DNA from: Alentia gelatinosa
Lineage: Eukaryota > Annelida > Polychaeta > Phyllodocida > Polynoidae
Reading direction: 5' to 3'
DNA length: 64,000 nucleotides
Assembly: GCA_950022655.1 (NCBI GenBank)
Contig: OX465584.1
Coordinates: 26,509,469-26,573,468 of the forward strand
The notes beneath the pieces were generated by a model, which did not search any database, was not told the DNA's origin, and worked only from the letters and a program-made list of their open reading frames with translations. A program made the position numbers and the translations under genes. Of the stretch, positions 29,309 to 40,072 are shown one piece after another (position 1 is the first letter of the stretch; each line of letters starts with the position of its first letter).

Positions 29309-32300
29309 ATGGCAGCTCTGAGCTTCAGAGATGCCAAGAAGTTGATGAAGGACCCACACTCTTGCTTCAAACTCGAAACCAAAGTGCGACACATGGCATT
29401 GCTTCCTAGATACATCGGCGATCTGAAGAAGGGTATTTACGACCAACTGAACGCAGAGCTGTCTCTCTACTCACCAGAGTGAGTCTTCCCACATGTTATT
29501 GTTAATAATTCTAGGGATAACACTAAAATTCAATATTCACCTAACTTTGATCTAGATCTAGTCATAGAACTACCCAAACTGCATCGTTCCACCTAATACA
29601 TGGGTATAAAGTCGGACTAACTTAAAATCATGCATACCTTTCCTGAAAGCTTAGGTCATGGGAAAGACAGTCTGGCACTGTCTGGTTCTCTTGAGTGTCT
29701 ATCAGTATCACCAAAATTCAGTAAAGATTTTGAAAAATAAAAATAATCGTGAATTTCTGTCATATCATTTTAAAATGAAACCTGTCTTTCATGGTATAAC
29801 CCCCCATTAATGTATACATTTCCTGACAGCTTCGACCATAGGAAAGACAAATCTGTTTTTCCAAAGGTCTGGTTCCACTAGTCGTGGGCGACCCAAACAG
29901 TACGTTCCCGTATTTGGCCTAATACTTGTGAATAGGGTCGGACTCGTCTGACTAGGTTCCACCAACACAATGGATTTACCGTGGTATGTCTTTATAGTGT
30001 CTTACAGTGTTGCGATATGTTGTACCTCGTATGTCGTGATACATAGCACACGATGTCATGTGGAATGTGTTTTTGTGCTCCAGTACCACCACTCCTCAAG
30101 ACGCATCATATTCCACCATCTAGACACTTCTTTGAAACAAAGCTGACATCTCAGCTCAGGCATCTGGCCGATGCCGGGTGGCCAGCTTGCCAAAATGGTC
30201 TCTCTGGTGTATGGCCACTGTACAGCGCCCTAGTGTGTGCTTGCAAAAAACAGAAGAAAAACACAAACACAATAGCAAGGATGCCAGGTTAAAAATCTAG
30301 CTGGTGGAAGAGAATTTCAGCCGGCATATGGCCTGGTGCCCCAGCAAATGCTTAGCAACTATGAGGCGACGTGCCACGAACCCCAACAGACAACAATTTC
30401 ACCCACCATCCAAAGGCTGGCGCCTGCTGGAATGTCTGATGAGCGATTCTGCCAAGCCGGCCGATACATCCCTGCGGCCAGATCTGCTGGCAAATGCTGT
30501 GTGGTTGGTGTACAGGTGCTGGCTGGGGCTAGCGTCTAGTTGCTAGAATACCTGCTTTAATGTGTTGTTTTATTAAGTGAAAAGTGAGGGAATTTTAATC
30601 CTGGTCTTGTGTTTGAACCATATCAGTTTGTAGGATAATAATTTGATTTTTGTATTTCAGTCTGAATGGTGTGATGATTGCCTACAGTGCTGTGCGACGG
30701 TTTCAACAGCAGCTTGCCATCATAGGCAGTCAACCATATCTCCACTTCTACATCCAAGCTGACTTTATTGTTTTTCAGGTAATTATAAAGAGAGATACCT
30801 AGTTATTATGAAATCTGTGGGATAGGGAATATTATTCCTTTTACTGATTAGAATGAGCAATTAACTTAAAGACGTATCCCGATAGACTTCATATAATCCG
30901 TTACATCACTGAAATAGATATTAAAAAAAAAATTAAAAAAAGATATTCCAAGTGCGCTTCATTATACATCAACATGGATTTCAAGTTGCTAGCCTCAAGA
31001 TCAAATGTGCAGATCCTGTTCTTTCACTTTCATTTGCACCTGTATTCAACCTGTGTTTCCAGCCGGTGAGGGACGGCACCTTGAAGGGGGTGATCAACAA
31101 AGTAGGTCGCGACTACGTCGGCTGTCTCGTCCACGGCTGTTTCAACGCCTCCATCCCCAAGAAAACCAGGGACGGCAGATCTTTAGTCAGCTCTCAACTT
31201 GATGTTGGTCAAACGCTTCTCTTCAAAGTCGGCAGATATTTTGCCAACAATGGGGTGTTATCCATACGAGGACGTTTCTATGAAGACAGGTAGGTTTCAG
31301 GGTAATTCCTTCAGCACATCTAGACACAACACCTTAAGGCCACAATGGATGTGGAACTAACAATTGTGGCCTTTATCCACACCGCCCAAAAATCAAGAGG
31401 TGCACAGTTGCTATGCAACAAAATCGAAAAGAAAACCCTGGATTTTCTGACTCAAAAATGAGATCCCAGTTGGTCCCAACCTGATAGACATTCCTTTCCC
31501 CAAGTACACATTGCAGACTGGACTGCAAGGTCAGCATCAATGTGATGAAATCAAAAATGCGTCTGGCTTCATTTTTGCCAGCGAGCATACCAATATAATT
31601 TCCCAGTCACAGCACAGTTCTAAAACATGTTTTCTGTTAAATGTATTCATAACTTTATTTAATTTTGTTTGTTTACCCGATCAACCAAACCCAACTATTA
31701 AAAGTTTATGTCTTTTTAATGAGACAGAGTGTAAATGCCAAACTGTATTGTGGTGACCAAGACACATCAGAATAATTTAGAATATACAATTATTTCTGTC
31801 TCAGATGAAACGAAGCCATAATAGCTCCTTAGTAGGTTGAGTATTAGAACTCTCCATTTTGTTAAAGGCTAATATATTTTACCTCTGTTTTCTTACAGCT
31901 TTACAGAATTATCCCTGAAGCGAAAAGCAGACGAAGACGCAGAGGATGAGGACCAGGAGAATACAGACGACCATCTCCCTGATATCGCCCACAAGAAGCG
32001 GCGGCTGGACGCGCCAGGCGCCCTAAACCCGGGCCCCTTCACTGACGCTGCTCAGCTCATGGCCGCTCTTAACGGCGACCTCCAAGGGCAAGATGAAGTC
32101 GATAGTCCCAAGAAGAAAAAGAAGAGGCGTAAACACGCTGAGGAAGAGATTGAACTAGAGACAGGGGAGGCCAATGTTACCCAGGCGGCGATAGTGCTTT
32201 CAGAAAGTGATACGTCCAAGAAAAAGAAGAAGGGACATCATAGAAAGAACATAAATGACAATACTAGTATAGATAGTTTTACTGCAGTCTTACCAATGAA

Positions 32301-32598
32301 CGAGGGTGCAGATCCCATAGACGAATGTAACGTTGGTGATGTTTCTGTGGATACAATTTCTCCAATGCAGTTAAATAACGAAGATACATATCTCATAGAT
32401 GGCAGCGCTACAAAGAAAAAAAAGAAGAAAAAACACAAACACAAGAGAGAGGATGTACATCCCACAGACGAAAGTAATGTTGAGGAAGATTCTGTGGATA
32501 TGTTTTCCTCAATTCAATCAAATATTGAGGACACACACCACATGGATGATAGTGCCACAAAGAAAAAAAAGAAGAAAAAACACAAACATAAGGAATAA
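29309..32598 (+). CDS. POLR1F: POLR1F / RPA43 (TWISTNB), RNA polymerase I subunit
   Basis: Subunit of nucleolar RNA polymerase I that forms the stalk and helps recruit the initiation factor RRN3, needed for rRNA synthesis. Four exons: 29309-29478, 30661-30778, 31063-31289, 31899-32598; GT/AG ends and phases 2, 0, 2 agree, giving 404 codons plus stop. Start MAALSFRDAKKL lies at the first ATG of the frame. Exons 1-2 form the RPB7-like N-terminal domain (KKGIYDQLNAELSLYSP, LNGVMIAYSAVRRF, FYIQADFIVFQ). Exon 3 is the OB/S1-like domain (VNKVGRDYVGCLVHG-type segment, CFNASIPKK, VGQTLLFKVGRYF). Exon 4 is a charged tail with KRK and KKRR motifs and several runs of lysine followed by KHKHK, likely nucleolar targeting. 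It is longer than the human protein (about 338 residues), mainly in this tail. A poly(A) signal AATAAA lies at 32704-32709. Confidence 0.95.
29866..30110. mobile_element. GGTTCCACCAA-family MITE, truncated and interrupted copy
   Basis: The left end is split by the 76-bp hAT-like MITE and resumes at 29963 (CAACACAATGGATTTACCGT). It follows the family as far as the TGTGCTCCAGTACCACCACT segment and then stops near 30110, with the right half missing. Confidence 0.7.
29879..29954. mobile_element. 76-bp hAT-like MITE with 8-bp TSD, second copy
   Basis: Same family as the element at 24469: TAGTCGTGGGCGACCC start, AGTACGTTCCCGTAT inside, GGGTCGGACTCGTCTGACTA end. Flanked by exact GGTTCCAC at 29871-29878 and 29955-29962. 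It is inserted into the left TIR of the GGTTCCACCAA MITE that continues to about 30110. Confidence 0.87.
32404..32595 (+). repeat. Internal Lys/His repeat in POLR1F tail
   Basis: Two copies of a segment about 126 nt apart, each reading ATKKKKKKKHKHK and preceded by DTYLIDGS- or DTHHMDDS-like residues. Earlier shorter lysine blocks lie near 32110 and 32218. The repeat implies recent expansion of the nucleolar-type tail by in-frame duplication. Confidence 0.8.
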
Positions 32599-33298
32599 TG
32601 TATTGTGTCTAATATAGTCTAGTTGGTTACCCTCGATCAGCTGATGGGTACCGAACATAAATTTCCATGAACATACTTTTAGCTACGAATTCCCAATCAT
32701 TTGAATAAATCAGGAATTGCAGGTGTCAGAAATCTGATTTTAATTCAATTGATTGTGAGCATACATGTTAGCATATATAATATCTAGACCCCTCAATGAT
32801 CACATTGAGAAAATTATAATTGTATGATGCGGTTTCCGTACGGAAAACACGCTGCTCCTCCCAAGTGGTTAGGTCTAAAATTGATTTTATTACTGAATAG
32901 GTCGCAATAACTGCCCCAATGAGTGAAATACCGTAGACGTGAAATGATAACGCCATAAGGCATCAACGATCTTTATATAGGCCTAGGCTATAATCTTTGC
33001 TGAATTAGTTTTTTATTTTTAAATGCTTAAACGATTACATACAAGTCTCTCAACCAACTCATTTGGTACGCTTCAGAAATGGCAGCTCTCCACTTTTCCA
33101 TTGAAATTTACTTTTTTATTTTCACAATATAAAATTTATCTAGTAAAACAAAAGATGATATAAACTGTTATTATTCACGCATATGAAAAGGTAGTTTTAA
33201 CTTCCCCAGAGACTATCAGTCCCATTTTTTGGCCAACATCTTCTTGGGTCTTGATGAGGCTGTAAATTCCATGTTAAAAATATTTCCACTCTGTTGAA

Positions 33299-33568
33299 GG
33301 CTGGTTCCGCCAATACGATGGATTTGCTGTGGTATATCATAGTATATCTTGTTATATCTTACATTGTCGCAATGTGTTGTACCTCTGTTGTCACAAAACG
33401 TATCACGCGATATTGTATGATTATCTTGGTGCTCCACCACCACAATACCTCAAGACACTTCACGGCAAATATGTACATGATTATTCAAGACCTAGCCAGA
33501 TTTAGCAAGACAACCAAATCGTGCCTTATCTCGTTACATCTTGTATGTTGGTGGAATCACCACTTTAT
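33299..33568. mobile_element. GGTTCCACCAA-family MITE, copy downstream of POLR1F
   Basis: About 270 bp, left end GGCTGGTTCCGCCAATACGA, right end TTGGTGGAATCACCACTTTA. The middle matches the copies at 21.2 and 25.9 kb (CACCACCACAATACCTCAAG; CTAGCCAGATTTAGCAAGAC). Confidence 0.85.
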
Positions 33569-33800
33569 GACCTCAACTGACAACCCTGGCGCTTCGTCTG
33601 AGGACGACATTTCCCAGAATTCTGTTGTGTTTGAGTTAAGGGAACCCATCTGCACCAGTACTATCGAGTAAACCCAATCAACCAAACCAAATTAAAACTA
33701 CTTTTGTTCTCAAATAGACCTCTCAGTTGAAAATCGATGCTCTATAATTAACATCTGTGTATTTTTTCAAAGTTTGGATCCTAAGTAAGCATCTGGCTTT

Positions 33801-33827
33801 CCTAAGTAAGCATTTAGCTTACTTAGG
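33801..33827. repeat. 11-bp stem hairpin
   Basis: CCTAAGTAAGC, loop ATTTA, GCTTACTTAGG. A related TAAGTAAGCATCTGGCTT lies just upstream. Too short to assign a role. Confidence 0.85.
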
Positions 33828-34260
33828 AGGTATTTTTACCACGTCTCGTTAACCTATAATAAATATCATATAGTCCTCTTTGTGAAACTCCACTTTAGCA
33901 CAATTTTGTAATTCTCAATGCTCAACATGGTGGCCTCGCGACCATCCAGTAAATTTTTTCATTTGTGAAATGGTATCCGCACCAATAAATCCCCAAGAGA
34001 AAGGCGAAGGAACCAGAGAGAGAAAAAATATGCCATACAATTTCGTAATTATGTTGTGATGTCACTTAATAGCTGGCTGTGAGTTTTGATAGAATTATGG
34101 GAAATGAAGGATGGGAAATATTTTGATAAAAATATTCTGTATGCTAGTTACTGTTCCCAACGTCTTCTCTTGATCTTTCAATATTTTTTCAATTTCAATT
34201 TTCTTTTTTGTAAATCAGATGTGCTTTGCCATATATAATTTTCTGAACAAAACTCGTATT

Positions 34261-34937
34261 TAATTTTTTTTTTTTTTTTCTAACAACCTCAAACGTATTG
34301 TTACAAGTAACTGGCATATACTGGCCTCGTCAAACCGCACGAAAGACATACATGCACAGAGACCAGTTATTGCCATGCGGAACCCTCCCACACTACGTAA
34401 AAGCCTAGTACGTGCCAAACTAGACTACCACCCGGACACAAAAACAGTACACAAACTAGCCGTTAAAGGCCGCACATACAACGTCTGCAGTAGGACTAAC
34501 TGCCGATATTGTATGCGACTGGATTCTTCCGGCAACATCAAATCAACGACCACAGGTCGAGATTACAGCACAAAACACAATGTATCATGTCAGAGTTCTA
34601 ACCTGATATACTGCATCACATGTGCCAAATGTGGCATCCAATACGTGGGCCAGACGAAACGACGCCTCATGGATCGTTTCCAAGACCACTTCCATAAGGT
34701 ATCATACCGGAGGATGGACACCGATATTGGCTACCATTTCAATTCCCAGGGCCATTCGGGCCTGGACGACCTATGAATCCACATTATGGACTTCATACAT
34801 TCATACCCTGAGAGCATACGCGCTCAAAGCTTGAGAAACAAAATCGAGAAAAATTGGATACATCGCCTCCGGACTCAGATACCGGAAGGCCTCAACCTCA
34901 TAGACACACCAGTCTACCCCACGGTCGCTCGTTGAAG
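34261..34937 (+). pseudogene. Penelope-like element C-terminal fragment (GIY-YIG endonuclease)
   Basis: Reads from about 34280 (TSNWHILASSNRTKDI), through MRNPPTLRKSLVRAKLDYHP and the CSRTNCRYC cysteine pair, to the GIY-YIG core (CAKCGIQYVGQTKRRLMDRF and ...HFHK). A stop at 34774-34776 interrupts it, after which the frame continues with SLRNKIEKNWIHRLRTQIP to about 34937. This is the layout of the RT-linked C-terminal endonuclease of metazoan Penelope-like retroelements. The RT part is absent, so this is a 5'-truncated copy. Confidence 0.82.
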
Positions 34938-35176
34938 AGTGAGATCAATTCCCTTTGCCTCGTCAATTTTTTTTTTATGTATACGGGAGATCAATAAATC
35001 CTACACAACGACCGTTTTTCGATCGGTTCCCTAATACGGGAATCTGTAACCTCCGCACTTCACTGTCTCACACGGGCCGATACAATTATCAATACCCCTT
35101 GTTTAAAACATCTGTTTACAACACATAAATGACAGTCCAAGTCCAGGTAATACACCTGGCACCTTGACAAAACCCT

Positions 35177-36430
35177 ACAAAAATTGCTAGGGTTCTAGCA
35201 GCAAAGCCCCTCACAAGGGTCCAGAGGGTGAAAGTCCTAGAAGAACTTGGGTTGTAAACATTTTACAAGCTGTCCCTAGGATTTGTTTCAGGGAGGGGGA
35301 TACATATCTTAAGACATCTGAGAATAGTGCCAGAGGTCTAGTAGTAAAGCCCCTCCAGGAAGTTCAGTGGGCATAACCCCCATGATCACTTTGATTTGTA
35401 CAGCTGTACCCAGGTGGGGGGGGGGGGGGGGGGGGAGGGGCGTTGCAGACCTTAGCTTATCTGAAAATATTGGCAGGCATTGAGAAGGAAAGCTCAAGCA
35501 TGACAAAAGCGACTGGGGTGGGGAGTTAGCTCAGTGGTAAAGAGCACTGGACTTGTAATACCAAGGTTGTCAGACTTTGTTGATTTAGGTCCCACTGCAG
35601 CCACCTTTCTCCTTCACCTCCAGCAGTTGTAGATTTACTGCTATATCAAAGGCCAATACTTCTCATACCATGTCTTGCTGGTGTGGGAAGTAAAAGAAAT
35701 CTCACCTCGGTAAATGTGTAGGGGTGAGGTTTCTACCTAAATTCATTTCATAGATTCGATCACCACCCTTGTGGTGTAAAAGGTCCTCGAGAAAGTCTGG
35801 TGAGAACCTGCAATGGTTAACTGGACGGAAGATCGGCCTATGCCGAGCCCGGATGAACATCTGTATGTTACTGACCCTAATAAAATGCATCCAAAAAAAG
35901 AAAAGAAAAAAAACCAACCAACCAACAATCCACTGGGGTCCAGATGGCAACGCCCCTGAAAACATTTGGATTTCATAGATTATACAAACTGTCCCCCAGG
36001 TTTTTGTTTCAGGGAGTGGGAGATATATACCTGACACTACCTGGGAAAATAGCCAGGGGTCTAGTGATATAACCCCTCCTGAGGGCACTTGGTAGTCCCT
36101 GAGAGAACTTTGACATTAAAGACTACACAAGCTGTATCCAGGGATTTATTTCCACGAGTGAAGTTACCCCCCTTATGTTATCTGAGAATATAACCAGGGG
36201 TCCAGCAGTAGAGCCCTCATGATGGTCAAGGGGGCTAAGCCCCTGGGATCATAAATTTGGATTTTATACTTATTCCTCATGAAAATAATATTCTCTATTC
36301 TTTTTCATGACCCCGACTGACATCCTTGACTTGAAAGAGCTGAACCCTAGCAAAACACATTTGGGCGTTCAAGGGGCAAAACCCTGGAAGCACTTGAATT
36401 TTATACATTATACAAGCTGTTCCCAGGATT
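35177..36430. repeat. Decayed satellite, about 120-150 bp unit, interrupted by a SINE
   Basis: Recurring blocks: CTAGCAGCAAAGCCCCTC (35187), CTAGTAGTAAAGCCCCTC (35338), CCAGATGGCAACGCCCCTG (35940), CTAGTGATATAACCCCTC (36061), CCAGCAGTAGAGCCCTC (36202). Between them are ACAAGCTGTCCCYAGG and TTTGTTTCAGGGAG segments. Unit spacing is 121-151 bp. The SINE at 35.5-35.9 kb splits the array. Confidence 0.72.
35513..35910 (+). mobile_element. tRNA-derived SINE
   Basis: The head GGGGAGTTAGCTCAGTGGTA then AAGAGCACTGGACTT is a tRNA-like A box region; a degenerate B box follows near 35566. The body (TAGATTTACTGCTATATCAA, CTTCTCATACCATGTCTTGC, TTCATTTCATAGATTCGATC) matches the copy at 44.5 kb. It ends in an A-rich tail near 35890-35910. 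It is inserted inside a decayed satellite array. Confidence 0.78.
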
Positions 36431-37286
36431 AAGGTCACACTCTGCTTAAAGGGACACTTTGCTCGGAACAGAAGTTTTTCTTTTGTTTACTTTAACCGCA
36501 CTTAAGGGGTGACAAGCCCCCTGTGCCCCCCCCCCCCCCGTGCCCCCCCCCCCCCCCCGGCCCCTGGGTACGCCCCTGATTGTTGCATTACTCTGGTTTA
36601 AAAGAACTATATTTTCAGCATCAGCCCCATATTTGCCCTATATTAGCCCTATATTTTCACTTTTCCTGCCCTATATGTAGCCCTATATTCCATCAAAAGG
36701 GCAGTGGCAGGCCTGATATTGATTTAAAGTGAGCATTAGTGTAGCATTTACCATCTCCATAAGTAGCACTTACAGTTGCTTACACCCTAGGAAGTGTCAT
36801 TATTTAGGTAAAATACATATTTGATGTGCTATTCATGTATTTTTTCTAAATCTCATAATGTGAGGGGGGAGGCAGCAGGTGTATGAGTGGATGGTTTATT
36901 CAGGATATTTACACACAAATAGAAGTCAAAATGGTTCATAACTTTGTTGTAGGAATCAGTCAAGACCCAGTCAAATGATATTGGTTTGTAAAATTATTTG
37001 CAATATCATTTACCACCAGATATTGGCTTGACCTACTTTATTGGTGTACATAGAAACAAAGTTTTGTCCCCCACATGGCTAGGGAGCATGCAGACAGGTC
37101 TGTGTGCACTCATCCATGAAGCTATCTGAAAACGTTTCCTATGTACTCAGAGGATTGCTGAATGCCAATTCAAATCCCCTACAGGTAGCTAAATATATGT
37201 GCGCATTGATCCATGACCTGCTGACTTCACAGAGGAGTAGGGCTTTAAATATCCAATCAATGCAGGCCCTTCCCTATTCATAGATG

Positions 37287-37378
37287 CCCTCCCTCCCTCC
37301 CTCCCTCCCTCCCTCCCTCCCTCCCTCCCTCCCTCCCTCCCTCCCTCCCTCCCTCCCTCCCTCCCTCCCTCCCTCCCT
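37287..37378. repeat. (CCCT)n microsatellite
   Basis: About 23 uninterrupted CCCT units. The minus strand is a GGGA repeat with G-quadruplex potential. It creates a false frame of repeated GGRE. Confidence 0.97.
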
Positions 37379-37674
37379 CTGTATTGAGTTTTAAAGGCGT
37401 CCACCTGCTCATTTGGTCTTTAAAGGCCAATATTTCTTTTTGATAATGCACTCTTAGCTCTTGTTTAATAAACAAATTCTAAGCAAATATATGAAAAAGG
37501 AAATATTCTCACAATACTTGATGTAGGTATGACATCATTTTTCTGAATTCTAAATAATAGAAATAAAAATATTAAAGCTAACATATCCCATCACATGTTA
37601 AACCTTCGAATTATAAGTTAGCAGGTGGACCCATTTAAAACTCGATACACTTTAGTGGTCTGCCAGTAATTAAT

Positions 37675-37720
37675 TACAGTAAAACCCCAATTCCGGGACA
37701 CCCCGCTTAAGAGAACAATT
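37675..37720. mobile_element. End fragment of CAGTA-AACCCC family
   Basis: TACAGTAAAACCCCAATTCC followed by GGGACACCCCGCTTAAG resembles the left end of the palindromic element at 25382. Similar ends occur at 42867 (ACAGTGGAACCCCATTTCC) and 28060 (AGTAAAACCCCGCTCCTGG). Only single ends are visible. Confidence 0.55.
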
Positions 37721-38561
37721 TGCTGAGATCGGAAATTTCCCCCTCTTCCAAGAGTTTGTTTTAACCCACTTCACTACAGGTGACAATTATTTTGGTAGGG
37801 AAATGCTTCTTGACCCTGCTTAAGGGGACAGTTGGAGGGACATCTTACACTCCAGATTATTTTATATCCTTTGTATTTCATTTGTGTGGTGGCCAGACAG
37901 TTGTTGCAACAAGGGGACACCCACAAGCAACTTACTCTGCTACGGACCCGCTAAATATCGTAGCTTCAAAGCCTCTGGCCCACCCTGTGCCCTCCCCCCC
38001 CCCCCCCCCCCCACCATTAACCTGTATGGGGGCCTCTTACCCTTCAGTTGGTGTGAAAATCATTGGTGCTATACCCACTCACTGTGGGCCGCCAATAGCC
38101 ACTAGAGATGTAGGGATTAGCGTTCAATCAACAAACTCTGGCCGCTGGGGCCCACGCGAAAAAAAAATTCTATTGTCTCAGCATAACGCCAATTATTAAA
38201 GCTGAGATAAGGAAATCACTCCTTATGATAATTATAAAAAAATATATAATGCCGCCCCTCACACGGTGAGAGAACTGGCAGGCCTGTGTGTGTAGCAGTG
38301 GTCGTGACCAGTCACGTCGGCAGGACCAGTCAGGGGTGAATATATATAAGACAAGTGGGAGGATGGCCTAAACCTCATTTTAATTTACATGCAGGGATCA
38401 CAACAAGTGAGAGCTGGGCCACGGAATGGTAGTGAACATGGATTCCCTGTGAGTCTTTTTAGTGTGAGGAATGGTGGGACATAAACCAGATCTTGAGATA
38501 GATAGACAGGCAAATATACAGAGATACATATACAGATATATAGATACATATTACACAGAAT

Positions 38562-38771
38562 TTCATACATACCTCCCCCTTCCCCATACATACACCAGTA
38601 CAACCTTGACCCCCACCTGTCATGCCTCAGTGCCCTGACACCTTTCTTTCACCTGGCCTTGTACATTCATACATACCTCCCCCTTCCCCATACATACACC
38701 AGTACAACCTTGACCCCCACCTGTCATGCCTCAGTACCCTGACACCTTTCTCTCACCTGGCCTTGTAAATT
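38562..38771. repeat. 104-bp tandem duplication
   Basis: Two near-identical copies starting TTCATACATACCTCCCCCTT at 38562 and 38666, differing at only a few sites through the CACCTGGCCTTGTA end. Confidence 0.95.
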
Positions 38772-39419
38772 CATTAGAAAACATGTAGATATAGATACAG
38801 AGACTACAGATACAGAAACATTAAGACAGAGATACACATATAGAGATACCTAGAAATAGTGTTTATAGTTTATTAGTTACCATATTTTCTTGTTGTGGTC
38901 ATTGTGCTGCCTATAGTGCTTCTGAGGGTCGGTAATGACGGCTGTGTGTGTGCTCTGCTCAGTGTCAGGCATGACTGACTGCCCTCAGCTCTCGAGGTGT
39001 CAGTTTTATAGCTCAAGTCAGACACTCACCGCAGGTAGCGATGCCGTGACACTCTGCCCATACATTACCATTATAGCAGAGCTGTTATACTTGGTAGCCC
39101 CGCCCTGCACATGCTCAATTGTGTGTGTGTGTGGGGGGGGGGGGGGGGGCTTAATTTTTTTTGATTCAATAACCAAGCTTAATTGGTTTATATAAGCTTT
39201 AATCCTTTAAGGACGGTTGCCTACACACTTGGGGACGGCTGCTTGTGACCATGTAACTTCTAGGGGACGGGGAAATTGTCCTTTGAATTTGGTCTTTAAA
39301 GGCCAATATTTTCTATCTTTAAAATGCCCACTTAGCTCTTGTTTAAGATAAAATGTCAGTATCATTTGGAATATGCAAGAGAATGCAGACCCAGAATTGG
39401 TATAATGGCTCAGTCACAC

Positions 39420-39985
39420 CGGGGTTACGGAAGCCTACCGGAAAGAAACGGAAGAAAAAAATGGTCATCCGTTGACGTCCGCTTTCTTACGCAACTCCTT
39501 CGTTAGACCTCCGTATCGCTCCGTTCGCATCCGTACACATCCGCAGGAGTCTGGAAGAGGTCCGTCAAAGTTTTCAACATGTTGAAAACTTTGAACGGAG
39601 AGGTTATGGAAGAAAACTGATACATTTTCCGTTACCTTTCCGTTACTCTTCCGTTTTCTTCCGTTTCTTTCCGTTTCTTTCTGTTTTCTTTCCTTTTTCT
39701 TCCGTTTCTCTTCCGTTGCTCTTCCGTTTCTCAGCCATGGTTTTTTTTCCTAACGGACACGTTACGGATGTAAGCGGATGGCAACGTATGTCAACGGAAG
39801 CCTAACGGATGCTTACGGAAGCAATGCGGATGTATAACGGAAGAGAAACGTAAGACTTGCGGATACAAACGTAAGAGTTGCGGATACATACGGATATAAA
39901 CGGAGAAAAACGGCAGAATAACGGTAAGGGAACGGAGGTATTTCTTGGGGTACGGTTGCGTTACGGAAGCATTACGGAAACCTTT
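39420..39985. repeat. Left subterminal TTCCG/CGGAA array of Harbinger element
   Basis: Dozens of short motifs of the form CTTCCGTTAC or CGGAAGCnTTACGG. From 39620 to 39730 they are mainly in CCGTT orientation; from 39750 to 39985 mainly in the opposite orientation. They are likely transposase or MADF-protein binding sites; that function is inferred. Confidence 0.75.
39566..39593. repeat. 28-bp perfect palindrome in Harbinger left end
   Basis: Half-site CAAAGTTTTCAACA is followed directly by its exact complement, flanked by CCGT and ACGG. It sits in the middle of the TTCCG-rich subterminal region. Confidence 0.95.
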
Positions 39986-40072
39986 TTCACTATATATACG
40001 GTACAATTTCTGATAGATCCTCATTCTCCTTCTGCACATGAGACCGTGAACATCTACCTTGCAGCCCACATC

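Larger units (their letters stand above)
32710..34260. other. Intergenic between POLR1F and Penelope fragment
   Basis: Holds one MITE and a small hairpin. The rest is AT-rich without recognised genes. Confidence 0.6.
36431..39412. other. Intergenic, low-complexity region
   Basis: C-tracts (36526, 36545, 37987), the (CCCT)n array, a 104-bp duplication, GATA-like ATATACAGATA runs (38505-38550) and a GTGTG/G-tract (39119-39150). No gene recognised. Confidence 0.6.

Noticed and set aside
35513..35590. tRNA gene
   Set aside because: The A box is good, but the acceptor and T arms do not pair and a second copy shares 250 bp of non-tRNA body; it is a SINE.
37189..37475. Frames with long GGRE repeats
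   Set aside because: Translation of the (CCCT)n microsatellite; no gene context.
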